Below, piece by piece: positions 1 to 6,931 of a DNA stretch of 34,666 bases. Each line of letters begins with the position of its first letter. The first letter of the stretch is position 1. The stretch spans positions 1-34,666 of the forward strand of contig CAKZKR010000081.1 in assembly GCA_937124615.1 (NCBI GenBank), in the 5' to 3' direction. The notes under the pieces were generated by a model, which saw only the letters and a program-made list of their open reading frames with translations, was not told the DNA's origin and did no database searches. The translations under genes and the position numbers were made by a program. The stretch is from an uncultured bacterium (GTDB taxonomy: Bacteria; Hydrogenedentota; Hydrogenedentia; Hydrogenedentales; Hydrogenedentaceae).

Positions 1-1
1 G

Positions 2-340
2 GTGGCACAATTGGCTATTAATAAAGTACATGTAAAAAAAGGTGATACTGTACTGGTCCTTTCCGGTAAGGATAAAGGCAAAAAAGGCAAGGTATTAACT
101 GTTTTTCCTAAAGAGGGTAAGGTTATTGTTGAAGGCGTAAATATGGCTACCAAGCATACTAAACCTAGAAGACAAGGTCAGACTGGTGGTATTGTCCATC
201 AGGAAGCTCCAATCTATGCAGCAAAAGTTATGCATGTATGCAATAAATGTCATAAGCCTACCCGTCTTGCAAAGAAAATTTTAGACAACGGTGACAAGGT
301 AAGATATTGCAAACACTGCGGTGAGGTATTTAACAACTAA
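2..340 (+). CDS. rplX: 50S ribosomal protein L24
   Basis: Large-subunit protein L24, an early assembly protein that binds 23S rRNA. The 112-residue product opens with a KOW-type segment ([20 protein letters not shown], residues 12-31) and continues through the family's NMATKHTKP region. Its C-terminal third has two CxxC pairs (CNKC and CKHC), a zinc-ribbon-like tail found in some Firmicutes L24 proteins. The start is a GTG at base 2, which gives a normal N-terminus; any ribosome binding site lies outside the window. It is followed by rplE after 27 nt in the standard spc operon order. Sequence style is Clostridia-like, unlike the genes beyond 3 kb. Confidence 0.96.
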   Translation: MAQLAINKVHVKKGDTVLVLSGKDKGKKGKVLTVFPKEGKVIVEGVNMATKHTKPRRQGQTGGIVHQEAPIYAAKVMHVCNKCHKPTRLAKKILDNGDKVRYCKHCGEVFNN

Positions 341-367
341 GCTTTTCTCGAAAGGAGGTAAATTCAG

Positions 368-910
368 ATGGCAAGATTAAAAGATAAATATATAAACGAA
401 GTTGCACCTGCACTTATGAAGAAGTTCAACTATAAAAGCCCTATGCAGATTCCTAAGTTAGAAAAAATTGTTATTAATATGGGTGTAGGGGAAGCAAGGG
501 AAAATCCAAAAGCATTGGATGCAGCTGTTAATGAACTGGCAGCAATTACAGGTCAAAAACCTGCTATTACCAAAGCAAAAAAATCAGTAGCGTCCTTTAA
601 AGTGAGACAAGGGATGAATATAGGTTGTAAGGTAACATTAAGAAATGACAAGATGTATGAATTCCTTGACAGATTATTTAATGTAGCGTTACCAAGAGTT
701 AGAGACTTCAGAGGCATAAATCCGAATGCATTTGATGGAAGAGGAAACTATGCTTTGGGAATTAAAGAACAGCTTATTTTCCCGGAAATTGAATATGATA
801 AAGTTGATAAAGTAAGAGGTATGGATATTATATTTGTTACTACAGCAAAAACCGATGAAGAAGCAAAAGAATTGCTTACTCTTATGGGTGCGCCATTCCA
901 ACGTAGCTGA
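368..910 (+). CDS. rplE: 50S ribosomal protein L5
   Basis: Large-subunit protein L5, which binds 5S rRNA and contacts the P-site tRNA. The 180-residue product has normal family length. It carries the conserved [16 protein letters not shown] segment (residues 28-43), [18 protein letters not shown], the RDFRGI motif and the C-terminal [19 protein letters not shown] helix region. An excellent ribosome binding site (AAAGGAGG) lies 8 nt upstream of the ATG. It sits between rplX and rpsN as in the conserved spc operon, with a Clostridia-like sequence. Confidence 0.98.
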   Translation: MARLKDKYINEVAPALMKKFNYKSPMQIPKLEKIVINMGVGEARENPKALDAAVNELAAITGQKPAITKAKKSVASFKVRQGMNIGCKVTLRNDKMYEFLDRLFNVALPRVRDFRGINPNAFDGRGNYALGIKEQLIFPEIEYDKVDKVRGMDIIFVTTAKTDEEAKELLTLMGAPFQRS

Positions 911-924
911 GAGGAGGGAAATGT

Positions 925-1110
925 GTGGCAAAAAAAGCGATGATTTTAAAGCAGCAAAGAAAACCTAAATTCAGCACAAGAGCGTACAACAGGTGCAGAA
1001 TTTGTGGAAGACCCCACGCTTATCTTAGAAAATTTGGTATCTGCCGTATTTGCTTTAGAGAATTAGCCTATAAGGGGCAAATTCCTGGAGTTAAGAAGGC
1101 TAGTTGGTAA
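925..1110 (+). CDS. rpsN: 30S ribosomal protein S14, zinc-binding (type Z)
   Basis: Small-subunit protein S14 of the short zinc-binding form. The 61-residue product carries the four cysteines of the zinc knuckle (CRIC and CRIC, residues 24-43) and the conserved ending [11 protein letters not shown]. The start is GTG, supported by a strong GAGGAGGG ribosome binding site. This form is usual in Firmicutes and Actinobacteria. It is the third consecutive gene of a spc-type operon and is intact, only 29 nt before the start of rpsH. Confidence 0.97.
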   Translation: MAKKAMILKQQRKPKFSTRAYNRCRICGRPHAYLRKFGICRICFRELAYKGQIPGVKKASW

Positions 1111-1139
1111 AAGGGAGACTATGGAAGGAGGTAGGACAA

Positions 1140-1943
1140 ATGCAGATAACCGATCCAATTGCAGATATGTTATCGTCTATATCAAATGCTAACAGAGTAT
1201 ATTTAGAACGTATAGATGTACCTGCATCAAAAATAAAAGAAGAAATTCTTAAAAACGCCAAATACGACCTCTTCAAAACACTCGTCATTCGCGACTCAAA
1301 ACCTTTTACACTCACCCAAAACAATAGCAACATTCCCACACTCGAACACTTCGCCGTTTGCCAAATCCAAATCGTAAAAAAATCTCAAAACAAAATAAAA
1401 CCCCAAGGCGGAATCATCCTTGCCGAATGCCTCATGCCAACTACACAAATCGACATCCCCTTCTACATTGACCTCCCCTCCCTCATTAGCCTAAAAGAAG
1501 ATATCAAAAAATCATTGGAAAACAACCAAAAACAACAAAAATATTACTACTACCAACAACTATTCGACATCCTAAAAGACCCCAATAAATTCCAAGACTC
1601 ACTCAAAAACTTCTCCCATGCATTAATAGACTCCGTAGACGAGTTCTACAAATCCACCGACCAAAACAACCCATTAAAAAACAGCTTTACCCAACACAAA
1701 ACAAACAACGAAATACTACTCCAACTCGGCTTCGGAACAGGATACCTCAGCAAAACCATCGCCCTCGTTTACACCCCCGATGAAAGAAACGAAATACAAA
1801 AAAATCTACGACTCGGAATCGGCAAAAGATACACCCCAGAAAACCCCTTCCCTCGCTCAAGAAAACTCATCACAACAAAACAATACACAATACCCACCGT
1901 CCCCATGGGCTGGTTCAAACTCGACATAGACTGGAAACAATAG
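1140..1943 (+). pseudogene. Hybrid reading frame: rpsH N-terminus joined to Csm5 C-terminus
   Basis: A 267-residue open frame made of two unrelated parts. Residues 1 to about 38 are ribosomal protein S8 (MQITDPIADMLSS..., then VPASKIKEEIL), with a textbook AAGGAGG site before the ATG at 1140; S8 should run to about 130 residues. From about base 1255 the protein becomes the C-terminal half of Csm5, the type III-A CRISPR backbone RAMP protein. Evidence is an early LVIRDSKPF segment, the glycine-rich LGFGTGYLSKTI motif and the closing FPRSRKL...PMGWFKL motif. Base use changes at the same point to C-ending codons and very little G. Neither part is complete. A viable cell needs full S8, so this is probably an artificial or recombinational join, not a real fusion protein. 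The Csm5 call rests on motif memory without a search. Confidence 0.8.
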
Positions 1944-2040
1944 AAAAATAAATTAAATAAAAACACAGCCTCCTTCGTTTTAAATTACAAAACAACAAAG
2001 GTATACAAAAAGATAAACAAACCCAGAGCACCCTAAACCT

Positions 2041-2672
2041 ATGCACCTTATCCTTACCGAAAAAACATCCGCCTCTGCAGAAACAAAAACATATTCATCA
2101 TCTCTAACAACGGAAAAACCCTAAAAACCATCCCATCTACAAAACTCACACACATCATCATTTTCACCCAAGGCTTTTCTATCTCCGCCGAAGCCATCGC
2201 CCTCGCTTCCCAAAACAACATCACCCTCACCCTCTGCAAACCCAACGGCAAACCCTTCAGCTTCATCCTACCCGACCCCAACCCCCACCACATCCAAACC
2301 AGCTGGAACCAATACCTCGCCATCCAAAACGGCACCGGAACCCAAATCGCAAAACACACATCCACCAAAAAATCCAAAACCAAATCCAACTCCTCATCCG
2401 ATAAAAAGACCTCCTCCCCAACTTCGAACAAACCCTCCACAATTCCCTCTACCCCCTCCTCCAAAAAATCCAACAAATCCCCTACATAAACATCCCCCAA
2501 GCCCAACAAAAAATCCTCAACACCGAAGCCCAACCTTATCTCACGGCCCTGCTGAAAGTCCTGCCGGACGGGCATCCTCATTCCTTCCATCCACCCCGCC
2601 GGAAACAACTTCAACCCCTCCCGTCCGACTCGTCCGACCCCTCTGCCTTCCCCTTTCTATCCTTCCCCTACT
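2041..2672 (+). pseudogene. cas1: Decayed or error-ridden 5' part of cas1
   Basis: No single open frame, but successive frames read as the N-terminal two thirds of Cas1, the CRISPR integrase. The ATG at 2041 gives MHLILTEK. One base is then missing in the A run at 2060-2065, and the next frame gives SNNGKTLKTIPSTKLTHIIIF and QGFSISAEAIALASQNNI, the typical Cas1 N-terminal beta domain. A second frame change near 2355-2362 leads to QKIQNQIQLLIR, a TAA stop at about 2411, then KDLLPNFEQTLHNSLYPLL and NTEAQ. The last part (TALLKVLP...DPSAFPFLSFPY, ending in TGA at 2670) matches the Cas1 region around the DP.NAFLSFGY motif but is GC-rich and partly scrambled. The rest of Cas1, with most catalytic residues, is missing. 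It is not functional as read. Confidence 0.7.
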
Positions 2673-3162
2673 GAAAAAGGGATAGACACTTGGTGTTAAA
2701 AAATTCGTTTACGGCATCTAACACCTTATCGTTTATAAACTTAATGAATCTTAAAAAATTATTTTCTGAAATAATATCATCAAATAGGACCCCTCCTAAC
2801 TTTAATGGTAATTGTGATGAACCTACTTTTTTGTATAATGTTACCGAAGAATTGTCTCTTTCTACTGTTTCGTAAGTAACACCTTGAAGATTTAATATTT
2901 CCAAAGGGTGCAGTTCTATTTTAGGTTCAATGCTTTTATAACCATATTTATCCAAATTGATAAGCCAAATAGAATCCTTTTCAGAATAGATAAATTTTAT
3001 TTTTGATTGTGATTTTTTGTTAATATACTGACTGATAAAGGTTGCTACCTGGTAATTCATTCCTCCTGATAAATTAAAGTATAGAGTTTCATCCTCACAA
3101 AGTGGAAATTCATCTATATTAAAATTTAAACCTATTTTTCTTTTTTGAACTTCAAAATCAGC
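2668..3162 (-). pseudogene. Fragment of a possible CARF-domain protein
   Basis: From the ATG at 3060 the product is 130 residues, but the same frame stays open upstream to a TAG at 3163-3165 and that extra stretch reads as normal protein (DFEVQKRKIGLNF..., ETLYFNLSGG). The ATG lies inside the motif FNLSGGMNYQVATFIS, so it is unlikely to be the true start. An AGGAGG sits just 1 nt before it, but this is the codon pair for Gly-Gly. The pattern of a hydrophobic strand, N-L-S-G-G and a helix, followed by a strand with FIYSEKDSIWLI and then HPLEILNLQGV, resembles CARF domains of the Card1/Can2 (DUF1887) type that sense cyclic oligoadenylate in type III CRISPR. No nuclease domain is present. Position next to Csm5 and Cas1 pieces supports the idea; sequence similarity alone is weak. 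Confidence 0.4.
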
Positions 3163-3289
3163 CTACATACGGCCCTCCACTTACTTGTATATTATGCAAT
3201 CTCAAATTTTGGATTATTCCTCCCTCTATACAGCTAAATAAACCAACATAACTCTCCAATGTTCTGTTAATAAAAAGATTGAAAATGGC
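3158..3289 (-). pseudogene. Out-of-frame GLUG-repeat fragment
   Basis: One frame from 3289 down to a TGA at 3158-3160 reads FNLFINRTLESYVGLFSCIEG, then GIIQNLRLHNIQVSGGPYVG. This is the pattern that opens a GLUG-repeat array and matches the early part of the neighbouring protein (LYINRSSTDFVGL...GIIRDLFLEDCSITG). It has no start codon of its own and is in a different frame from both neighbours. It looks like a broken piece of a second, related GLUG protein or a rearranged part of the gene at 3267-4157. Confidence 0.6.
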
Positions 3290-4157
3290 ATATTAATCCC
3301 GCAGAACGATAACCAATTAAACCACCTGTATTTGTAAAACCAACAACGGAACCAATCGAATAACAGTAGCGTATTTTTCCACCCAGTGTAAAAGAACCCA
3401 ATAATCCTCCTACATTCGAATTATAGCCCAAAACAGAACTAAATGAATAACATCTGTCTATAGATGCCTTTTTACCTAAACTTGCTCCTACAACACCACC
3501 AACATTATTATTACCAATGACATTTCCTTTTGAATAACATTGTTCTATAGTTTTCTCATTACGGCCCACCAAACCACCAACAAAGGTACTACCTGTTACA
3601 ACCATAGTTGTTGCATAACTTCTTCTGATATTTCCCAGATTATACCCTGTCAGTGATCCAACATTTTCAGAAGCAGATAAAGAACCATCAATAACATTTC
3701 TTGCTATTGTACCGCTATTCCTACCGACAATAAAAGATACATTATTTTTCCCTGTAATACTACAATCTTCTAAAAACAGATCCCTTATTATTCCTGTTGA
3801 AGACATGTTCGCAATTAATCCGACAAAATCTGTCGAAGAACGATTAATATATAAACCAATGACTTTATATCCTTTTCCATCTAATATTCCAGAAAAGGGA
3901 TTTGTTATCGTTCCTATAGGCAAGAAACCCTGACCACTATTCCAATTCATTGTGTCGGATGCATCAATATCCTGAGTGAGTTCGTATTCTCCATTGATTG
4001 GATAAGCAGGGTTATTACCTATACTCTGCAATTCCGTTATATTGTTTATAAGTATTGCTGACCAACTATAAAAAGAAAAAAATAGTAAAATAAAGAATAA
4101 AAAACTTTTTAACAAAAAAATCTTTGAATTATTAATTGACAGAAAAAATTTACTCAT
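3267..4157 (-). CDS. Secreted GLUG-repeat protein, probably truncated at its C-terminus
   Basis: A 296-residue product with an N-terminal signal-type hydrophobic segment (about residues 13-33), so it is probably exported. After it comes the segment typical of such proteins (YELTQDIDAS..., FSGILDGKGYKVIGLYI). At least five GLUG-type repeats follow, each ending in VG-x-hydrophobic-x-G (VGSLTG, VGGLVG, VGGVVG, VGGLLG, TGGLIG). Such repeats form beta-helix-like surface structures, often in adhesins or large wall-associated proteins. The start ATG has a GGAG site 9 nt upstream. The last residues (CHFQSFY) do not fit the repeat and a GLUG fragment continues in another frame, so the gene is probably broken near 3290. 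Family members are usually much longer. Substrate or partner cannot be read from the sequence. Confidence 0.75.
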   Translation of the reverse strand: MSKFFLSINNSKIFLLKSFLFFILLFFSFYSWSAILINNITELQSIGNNPAYPINGEYELTQDIDASDTMNWNSGQGFLPIGTITNPFSGILDGKGYKVIGLYINRSSTDFVGLIANMSSTGIIRDLFLEDCSITGKNNVSFIVGRNSGTIARNVIDGSLSASENVGSLTGYNLGNIRRSYATTMVVTGSTFVGGLVGRNEKTIEQCYSKGNVIGNNNVGGVVGASLGKKASIDRCYSFSSVLGYNSNVGGLLGSFTLGGKIRYCYSIGSVVGFTNTGGLIGYRSAGLICHFQSFY

Positions 4158-4279
4158 TAGATTATCTCCTAATTGAAAATATTTTTGGTATATATCTTTC
4201 CAATTTTCTAAATACTAAAAAAAGGAAGAAATCTGTTATAAAATAAAGAATTATAATTTATAGTTAAAAAGGAGTTTGT

Positions 4280-4420
4280 ATGGAAAAAGATATTGGTCTT
4301 GCTCTAAATGTTCTTGCTGAGTGGATTAATTCTATTGTTTATCTACCTATTCATATTCTATCTATTATGTTTAATACAATAACACTCCCACTGCGTTTTT
4401 TCGATGCTCTGTTCTCTTAA
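4280..4420 (+). CDS. Small hydrophobic peptide, 46 residues
   Basis: An ATG with a strong AAAAAGGAG site 6 nt upstream opens a 46-residue frame: an acidic-basic start (MEKDIG), a hydrophobic amphipathic middle (LNVLAEWINSIVYLPIHILS) and a second hydrophobic stretch ending RFFDALFS. A TATAAT hexamer lies at 4252-4257 without a convincing -35. It stands alone between the divergent GLUG gene and the convergent sigma-54 regulator, whose stop lies 13 nt beyond its own. The size and pattern suggest a membrane-associated peptide. I do not recognise a family. Confidence 0.5.
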   Translation: MEKDIGLALNVLAEWINSIVYLPIHILSIMFNTITLPLRFFDALFS

Positions 4421-4432
4421 ATAAGAATCACA

Positions 4433-6337
4433 TTATGTTGTTTTATTTTCATTCAAATTAGAGTTTAAATAAAGGGATAGATTGATCTGGTATTCTGCAA
4501 TTTTTCGGTAAAGGGTACTTTTACCTATACCTAATAGTTCCGCCGCAGAAACAACATTTCCTTGTGTGTATTGAAGTGCCTTAATAATATGAGTTTTTTC
4601 AATCTCCTCGAGGGTTGAAAATTTTTCTGGGAAATAGATATTTAATTCTGAAGATAAATCTTGAAGTTGTATTTCTTCATTTTTTGCTATAACAGAAGCA
4701 CGCTCTACAAGATTACGAAGTTCACGAACATTCCCATGCCAGGGCTGATTTTCAAGCCATTTTAATGCTTGTGGTGAAAAATGTGTTGCCCGGACAGGAA
4801 ACCTTCTTCTAATTTGTTGTAAAAAATAATCTACAAGTAATGGGATATCATCTCTTCGATCACGAAGGGGTGGAATTGTTATAACAAATGCATTTAAACG
4901 ATGGAACAAATCTCTGCGAAATCGTCCCGCGTTCACTTCAGCAGGAAGGTCTTTATTTGTAGCAGAAATAACACGAACATTCACACGGATATCCACATTC
5001 CCACCTACTCGTCTAAAAGTTCCTGTTTCGATCGCTCGGAGCAATCGTGCCTGATGTGAAAGGCTTAAGTCTCCTACTTCATCAAGAAACAATGTTCCCT
5101 GATTTGCTTCCTCCATTAACCCAATCTTTGTTGTATGTGCTCCCGTAAATGCGCCCTTTTCATGACCAAAAAGTTCGCTTTCAAAAAGTTCTTCAGGGAT
5201 TGCGGCACAGTTTACAACAATAAGTTGCTTCTGGGAACGATGAGATAGATTATGAATAAGCCGGGCCACGAGTTCTTTCCCTGTACCTGTCTCGCCCAAG
5301 ATTAAAACACATAGGTCGGAATGGGCACAATCGCGAGCAAGAGCCCGAACTTTTTGAATGGCTTTACTATTACCTATTAACGGATCGAAATTTATACCCC
5401 CTGAAATTAATCGTTGATTCTCCCATTCTAATTGTTGCATGCGTTCTGCAGCACGAAGGTACGGCGCTAATGTATGAGCCATGGCTAAAAGATATTCGAG
5501 GTCGGATTCCTCATAGAAACAATGAGGAGTATCCGCCATCATCACAAATGCCCCGATGACCTCTTTTCCCAAAATCATAGGCGCAATAACCGTATTACGG
5601 ATAACAGTCTCTCCATTTTTATAAAACCTTTCGGGATAAAGTACACCGCGGGGCATTTCTCGAATTTGAGAAAGAAGTTGTAACAACTGAGGTATAGAAG
5701 TAATAACTTGAGATGCACTTTTAGGATAAATAAAGTTTTGAGATGGCTCTTGAGTAAACTGGATTAAACAAAAAACATTTGGATTAAAACGCTCCTGTAC
5801 CACTTTTAACGAATGATTTACAATATCTTCTACATTTAATAATTGACTTAATTGTCGGGCAAAAAGAAAAAGCCCCGCAAGTTCCTCTGCTGTTCGAGGA
5901 TTGCCCGATTCAAAAAGGTTTTGTGGGGAACCCTCTATAAAAACAGGTGCTCCAATTTTTATAGGACGAGTTGCACGAAGTTTTTTGGTTTCATCTCCAG
6001 TAACACTCCCTTCTGGAATTATAGTTCCCACTGAGAAAACAATACTACCCACACCGATATCATCTCCGGGGCGAAGGATTTTTTCTTTAACTGGATGGCC
6101 ATTTACAAAAGTCGAGTTGCTACTTCCTAAATCACGGATAATCAAATCATCTTCTGAGATATATAATTGACAATGGTGTCTTGAAATAAGGGGGTCATCG
6201 ATTATAATTGAACATGTAGGGTCACGACCTATGTTTAACTCTCCATCTTCGGGTATAATCCAGGCACTTCCCTTAATATACCCTGAGCGTGCTGTTATAA
6301 TAAACTTCAATTTTTTTTCATTATCCCTGAATGACAT
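4433..6337 (-). CDS. Sigma-54-dependent transcriptional activator with FHA and GAF domains
   Basis: A 634-residue bacterial enhancer-binding protein. An FHA domain occupies about residues 30-105 with the phosphothreonine-binding signatures IGRDP, SRHHC and DLGSSNSTFVNG. A GAF-type domain covers about 150-295. The AAA+ domain (about 315-545) has Walker A GETGTGK (348-354), the sigma-54 contact loop GAFTGA (395-400), Walker B LFLDE (416-420) and the FRRDLFHRL arginine-finger region (473-481). A Fis-type helix-turn-helix lies at about 590-615. All residues needed for sigma-54 activation look intact. There is no receiver domain, so input is probably a phosphorylated partner or kinase through FHA, plus a ligand through GAF. 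The upstream region has its own sigma-70-like promoter and three palindromes, suggesting autoregulation and control of the divergent RNA. The start has an AAAGGA site. No Ser/Thr kinase is in the window. Confidence 0.93.
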   Translation of the reverse strand: MSFRDNEKKLKFIITARSGYIKGSAWIIPEDGELNIGRDPTCSIIIDDPLISRHHCQLYISEDDLIIRDLGSSNSTFVNGHPVKEKILRPGDDIGVGSIVFSVGTIIPEGSVTGDETKKLRATRPIKIGAPVFIEGSPQNLFESGNPRTAEELAGLFLFARQLSQLLNVEDIVNHSLKVVQERFNPNVFCLIQFTQEPSQNFIYPKSASQVITSIPQLLQLLSQIREMPRGVLYPERFYKNGETVIRNTVIAPMILGKEVIGAFVMMADTPHCFYEESDLEYLLAMAHTLAPYLRAAERMQQLEWENQRLISGGINFDPLIGNSKAIQKVRALARDCAHSDLCVLILGETGTGKELVARLIHNLSHRSQKQLIVVNCAAIPEELFESELFGHEKGAFTGAHTTKIGLMEEANQGTLFLDEVGDLSLSHQARLLRAIETGTFRRVGGNVDIRVNVRVISATNKDLPAEVNAGRFRRDLFHRLNAFVITIPPLRDRRDDIPLLVDYFLQQIRRRFPVRATHFSPQALKWLENQPWHGNVRELRNLVERASVIAKNEEIQLQDLSSELNIYFPEKFSTLEEIEKTHIIKALQYTQGNVVSAAELLGIGKSTLYRKIAEYQINLSLYLNSNLNENKTT

Positions 6338-6356
6338 GTCTATATCCTTTATTTAT

Positions 6357-6385
6357 AGAATACAATAAAATAATTTTAATTTCAA
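6357..6385 (-). promoter_or_regulatory. Sigma-70-type promoter of the sigma-54 regulator gene
   Basis: Read on the minus strand, TTGAAA (6385-6380) is separated by 17 nt from TATTCT (6362-6357), close to consensus and 20 nt before the regulator's ATG. The nearest palindrome (6393-6411) begins 8 nt upstream of the -35 box, a position that would suit autoregulation. Confidence 0.6.
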
Positions 6386-6392
6386 TTTATAT

Positions 6393-6460
6393 TTTTCCCA
6401 AATTGGGAAAATGGTGTTTCCCAAAATGGGAAAATAATATGTTATTTCCAATTTTAGGAA
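6393..6460. promoter_or_regulatory. Three tandem palindromic sites, probable regulator binding sites
   Basis: Two near-identical palindromes, TTTTCCCAAATTGGGAAAA at 6393-6411 (perfect 9-nt arms about one central base) and TTTCCCAAAATGGGAAA at 6417-6433, share the layout TTTCCC-N5-GGGAAA with centres 23 nt apart. A weaker third, TTTCC-N7-GGAA, is centred at 6453. They lie between the regulator's promoter and the sigma-54 promoter at 6518-6533, at 65-125 bp upstream of the latter, the usual distance for enhancer sites of this activator class. Confidence 0.7.
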
Positions 6461-6517
6461 TTGACATTATTTTTATAATATATTGTACTTCAAGATATTA
6501 CGATTAAGATAAAAATA

Positions 6518-6533
6518 TGGCATATATATTGCT
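6518..6533 (+). promoter_or_regulatory. Sigma-54 promoter (-24/-12)
   Basis: The sequence TGGCATATATATTGCT fits the sigma-54 consensus TGGCAC-R-N4-TTGCW with exact spacing and only one difference (T for C at position 6). GG and GC are correctly placed, so transcription should start near base 6544. The divergent neighbour encodes a sigma-54 activator and there are palindromic sites upstream. No protein start follows; a structured RNA and terminator do. Confidence 0.75.
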
Positions 6534-6543
6534 ATTAATATAG

Positions 6544-6840
6544 TACAACAATTGAATAAAGTGAGTGGTACTCCTGAGGAAGGAGTGGAGTTCATAAGTA
6601 AGTAAAATAAAGAGCCCGCTGGAACAAGTAAAATTTAACAAGGGCTGCGGCTTGCTCCCCAGTGGGCTCTTAATAAATGTATGTGGCTTCATAGACATCT
6701 CCGTTCCCTTCCTTATATTACCGCTTCCAAAACAAACCAAATCTCATCTTCCCTTACATTTCGCTCCCCAAAGAGGGTAGTGCAGAGGGTATAAAATATA
6801 CCCTTGCCGTCGGTCCTCACAGACCGACGGCACTTTTTTT
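6544..6840 (+). ncRNA. Predicted structured noncoding RNA, about 297 nt
   Basis: The predicted transcript runs from the sigma-54 start to the terminator T run. A long-range helix can form from AGGAAGG (6577-6583) with CCTTCCT (6707-6713) and GGAG (6587-6590) with CTCC (6699-6702). It encloses a 13-bp stem with one G-U pair, AAGAGCCCGCTGG (6610-6622) with CCAGTGGGCTCTT (6659-6671). The 3' part has a perfect 8-bp hairpin (6786-6804) and then the terminator. Between 6714 and 6785 the RNA is C/U-rich and little structured. The motif GCTCCCC occurs twice (6654-6660, 6763-6769), like the C-rich seeds that some small RNAs use against Shine-Dalgarno sites. I find no credible small frame with a ribosome site, and it does not match tmRNA, RNase P or SRP RNA landmarks. 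Function is unknown. Confidence 0.65.
6805..6840 (+). terminator. Strong intrinsic terminator
   Basis: An 11-bp GC-rich stem, TGCCGTCGGTC (6805-6815) with GACCGACGGCA (6822-6832), has a 6-nt loop and is followed by C and seven Ts. An 8-bp hairpin AGGGTATA/TATACCCT stands directly before it. It ends the predicted RNA 92 nt before the sat start. Confidence 0.92.
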
Positions 6841-6931
6841 AAAACAAGTTTATTTTCGAAATTTTATATAATGTTAAGATATAATCTTCTTGCACATCCC
6901 ATTCTTCTTTAATAAATAAAAAGGAATTTTT

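Noticed and set aside
2054-2614. A 186-residue minus-strand frame opposite the cas1 remnant
   Set aside because: It is the low-complexity mirror of the G-poor Cas1 sequence; the plus strand carries recognisable Cas1 motifs.
1255-3300. A CRISPR repeat array near the Cas fragments
   Set aside because: No direct repeats of about 30-37 nt with regular spacers are visible anywhere in the window.
6461-6479. TTGACA at 6461-6466 with TATAAT at 6474-6479 as a sigma-70 promoter
   Set aside because: The spacing is only 7 nt; the sigma-54 element at 6518-6533 fits much better.
6504-6740. A 78-residue minus-strand frame opposite the predicted RNA
   Set aside because: Composition is not protein-like, there is no ribosome site, and the RNA stems explain the sequence better.
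6544-6840. The structured RNA as tmRNA, RNase P RNA, SRP RNA or a sat riboswitch
   Set aside because: The conserved landmarks of those RNAs are missing, and the strong terminator separates it from sat.
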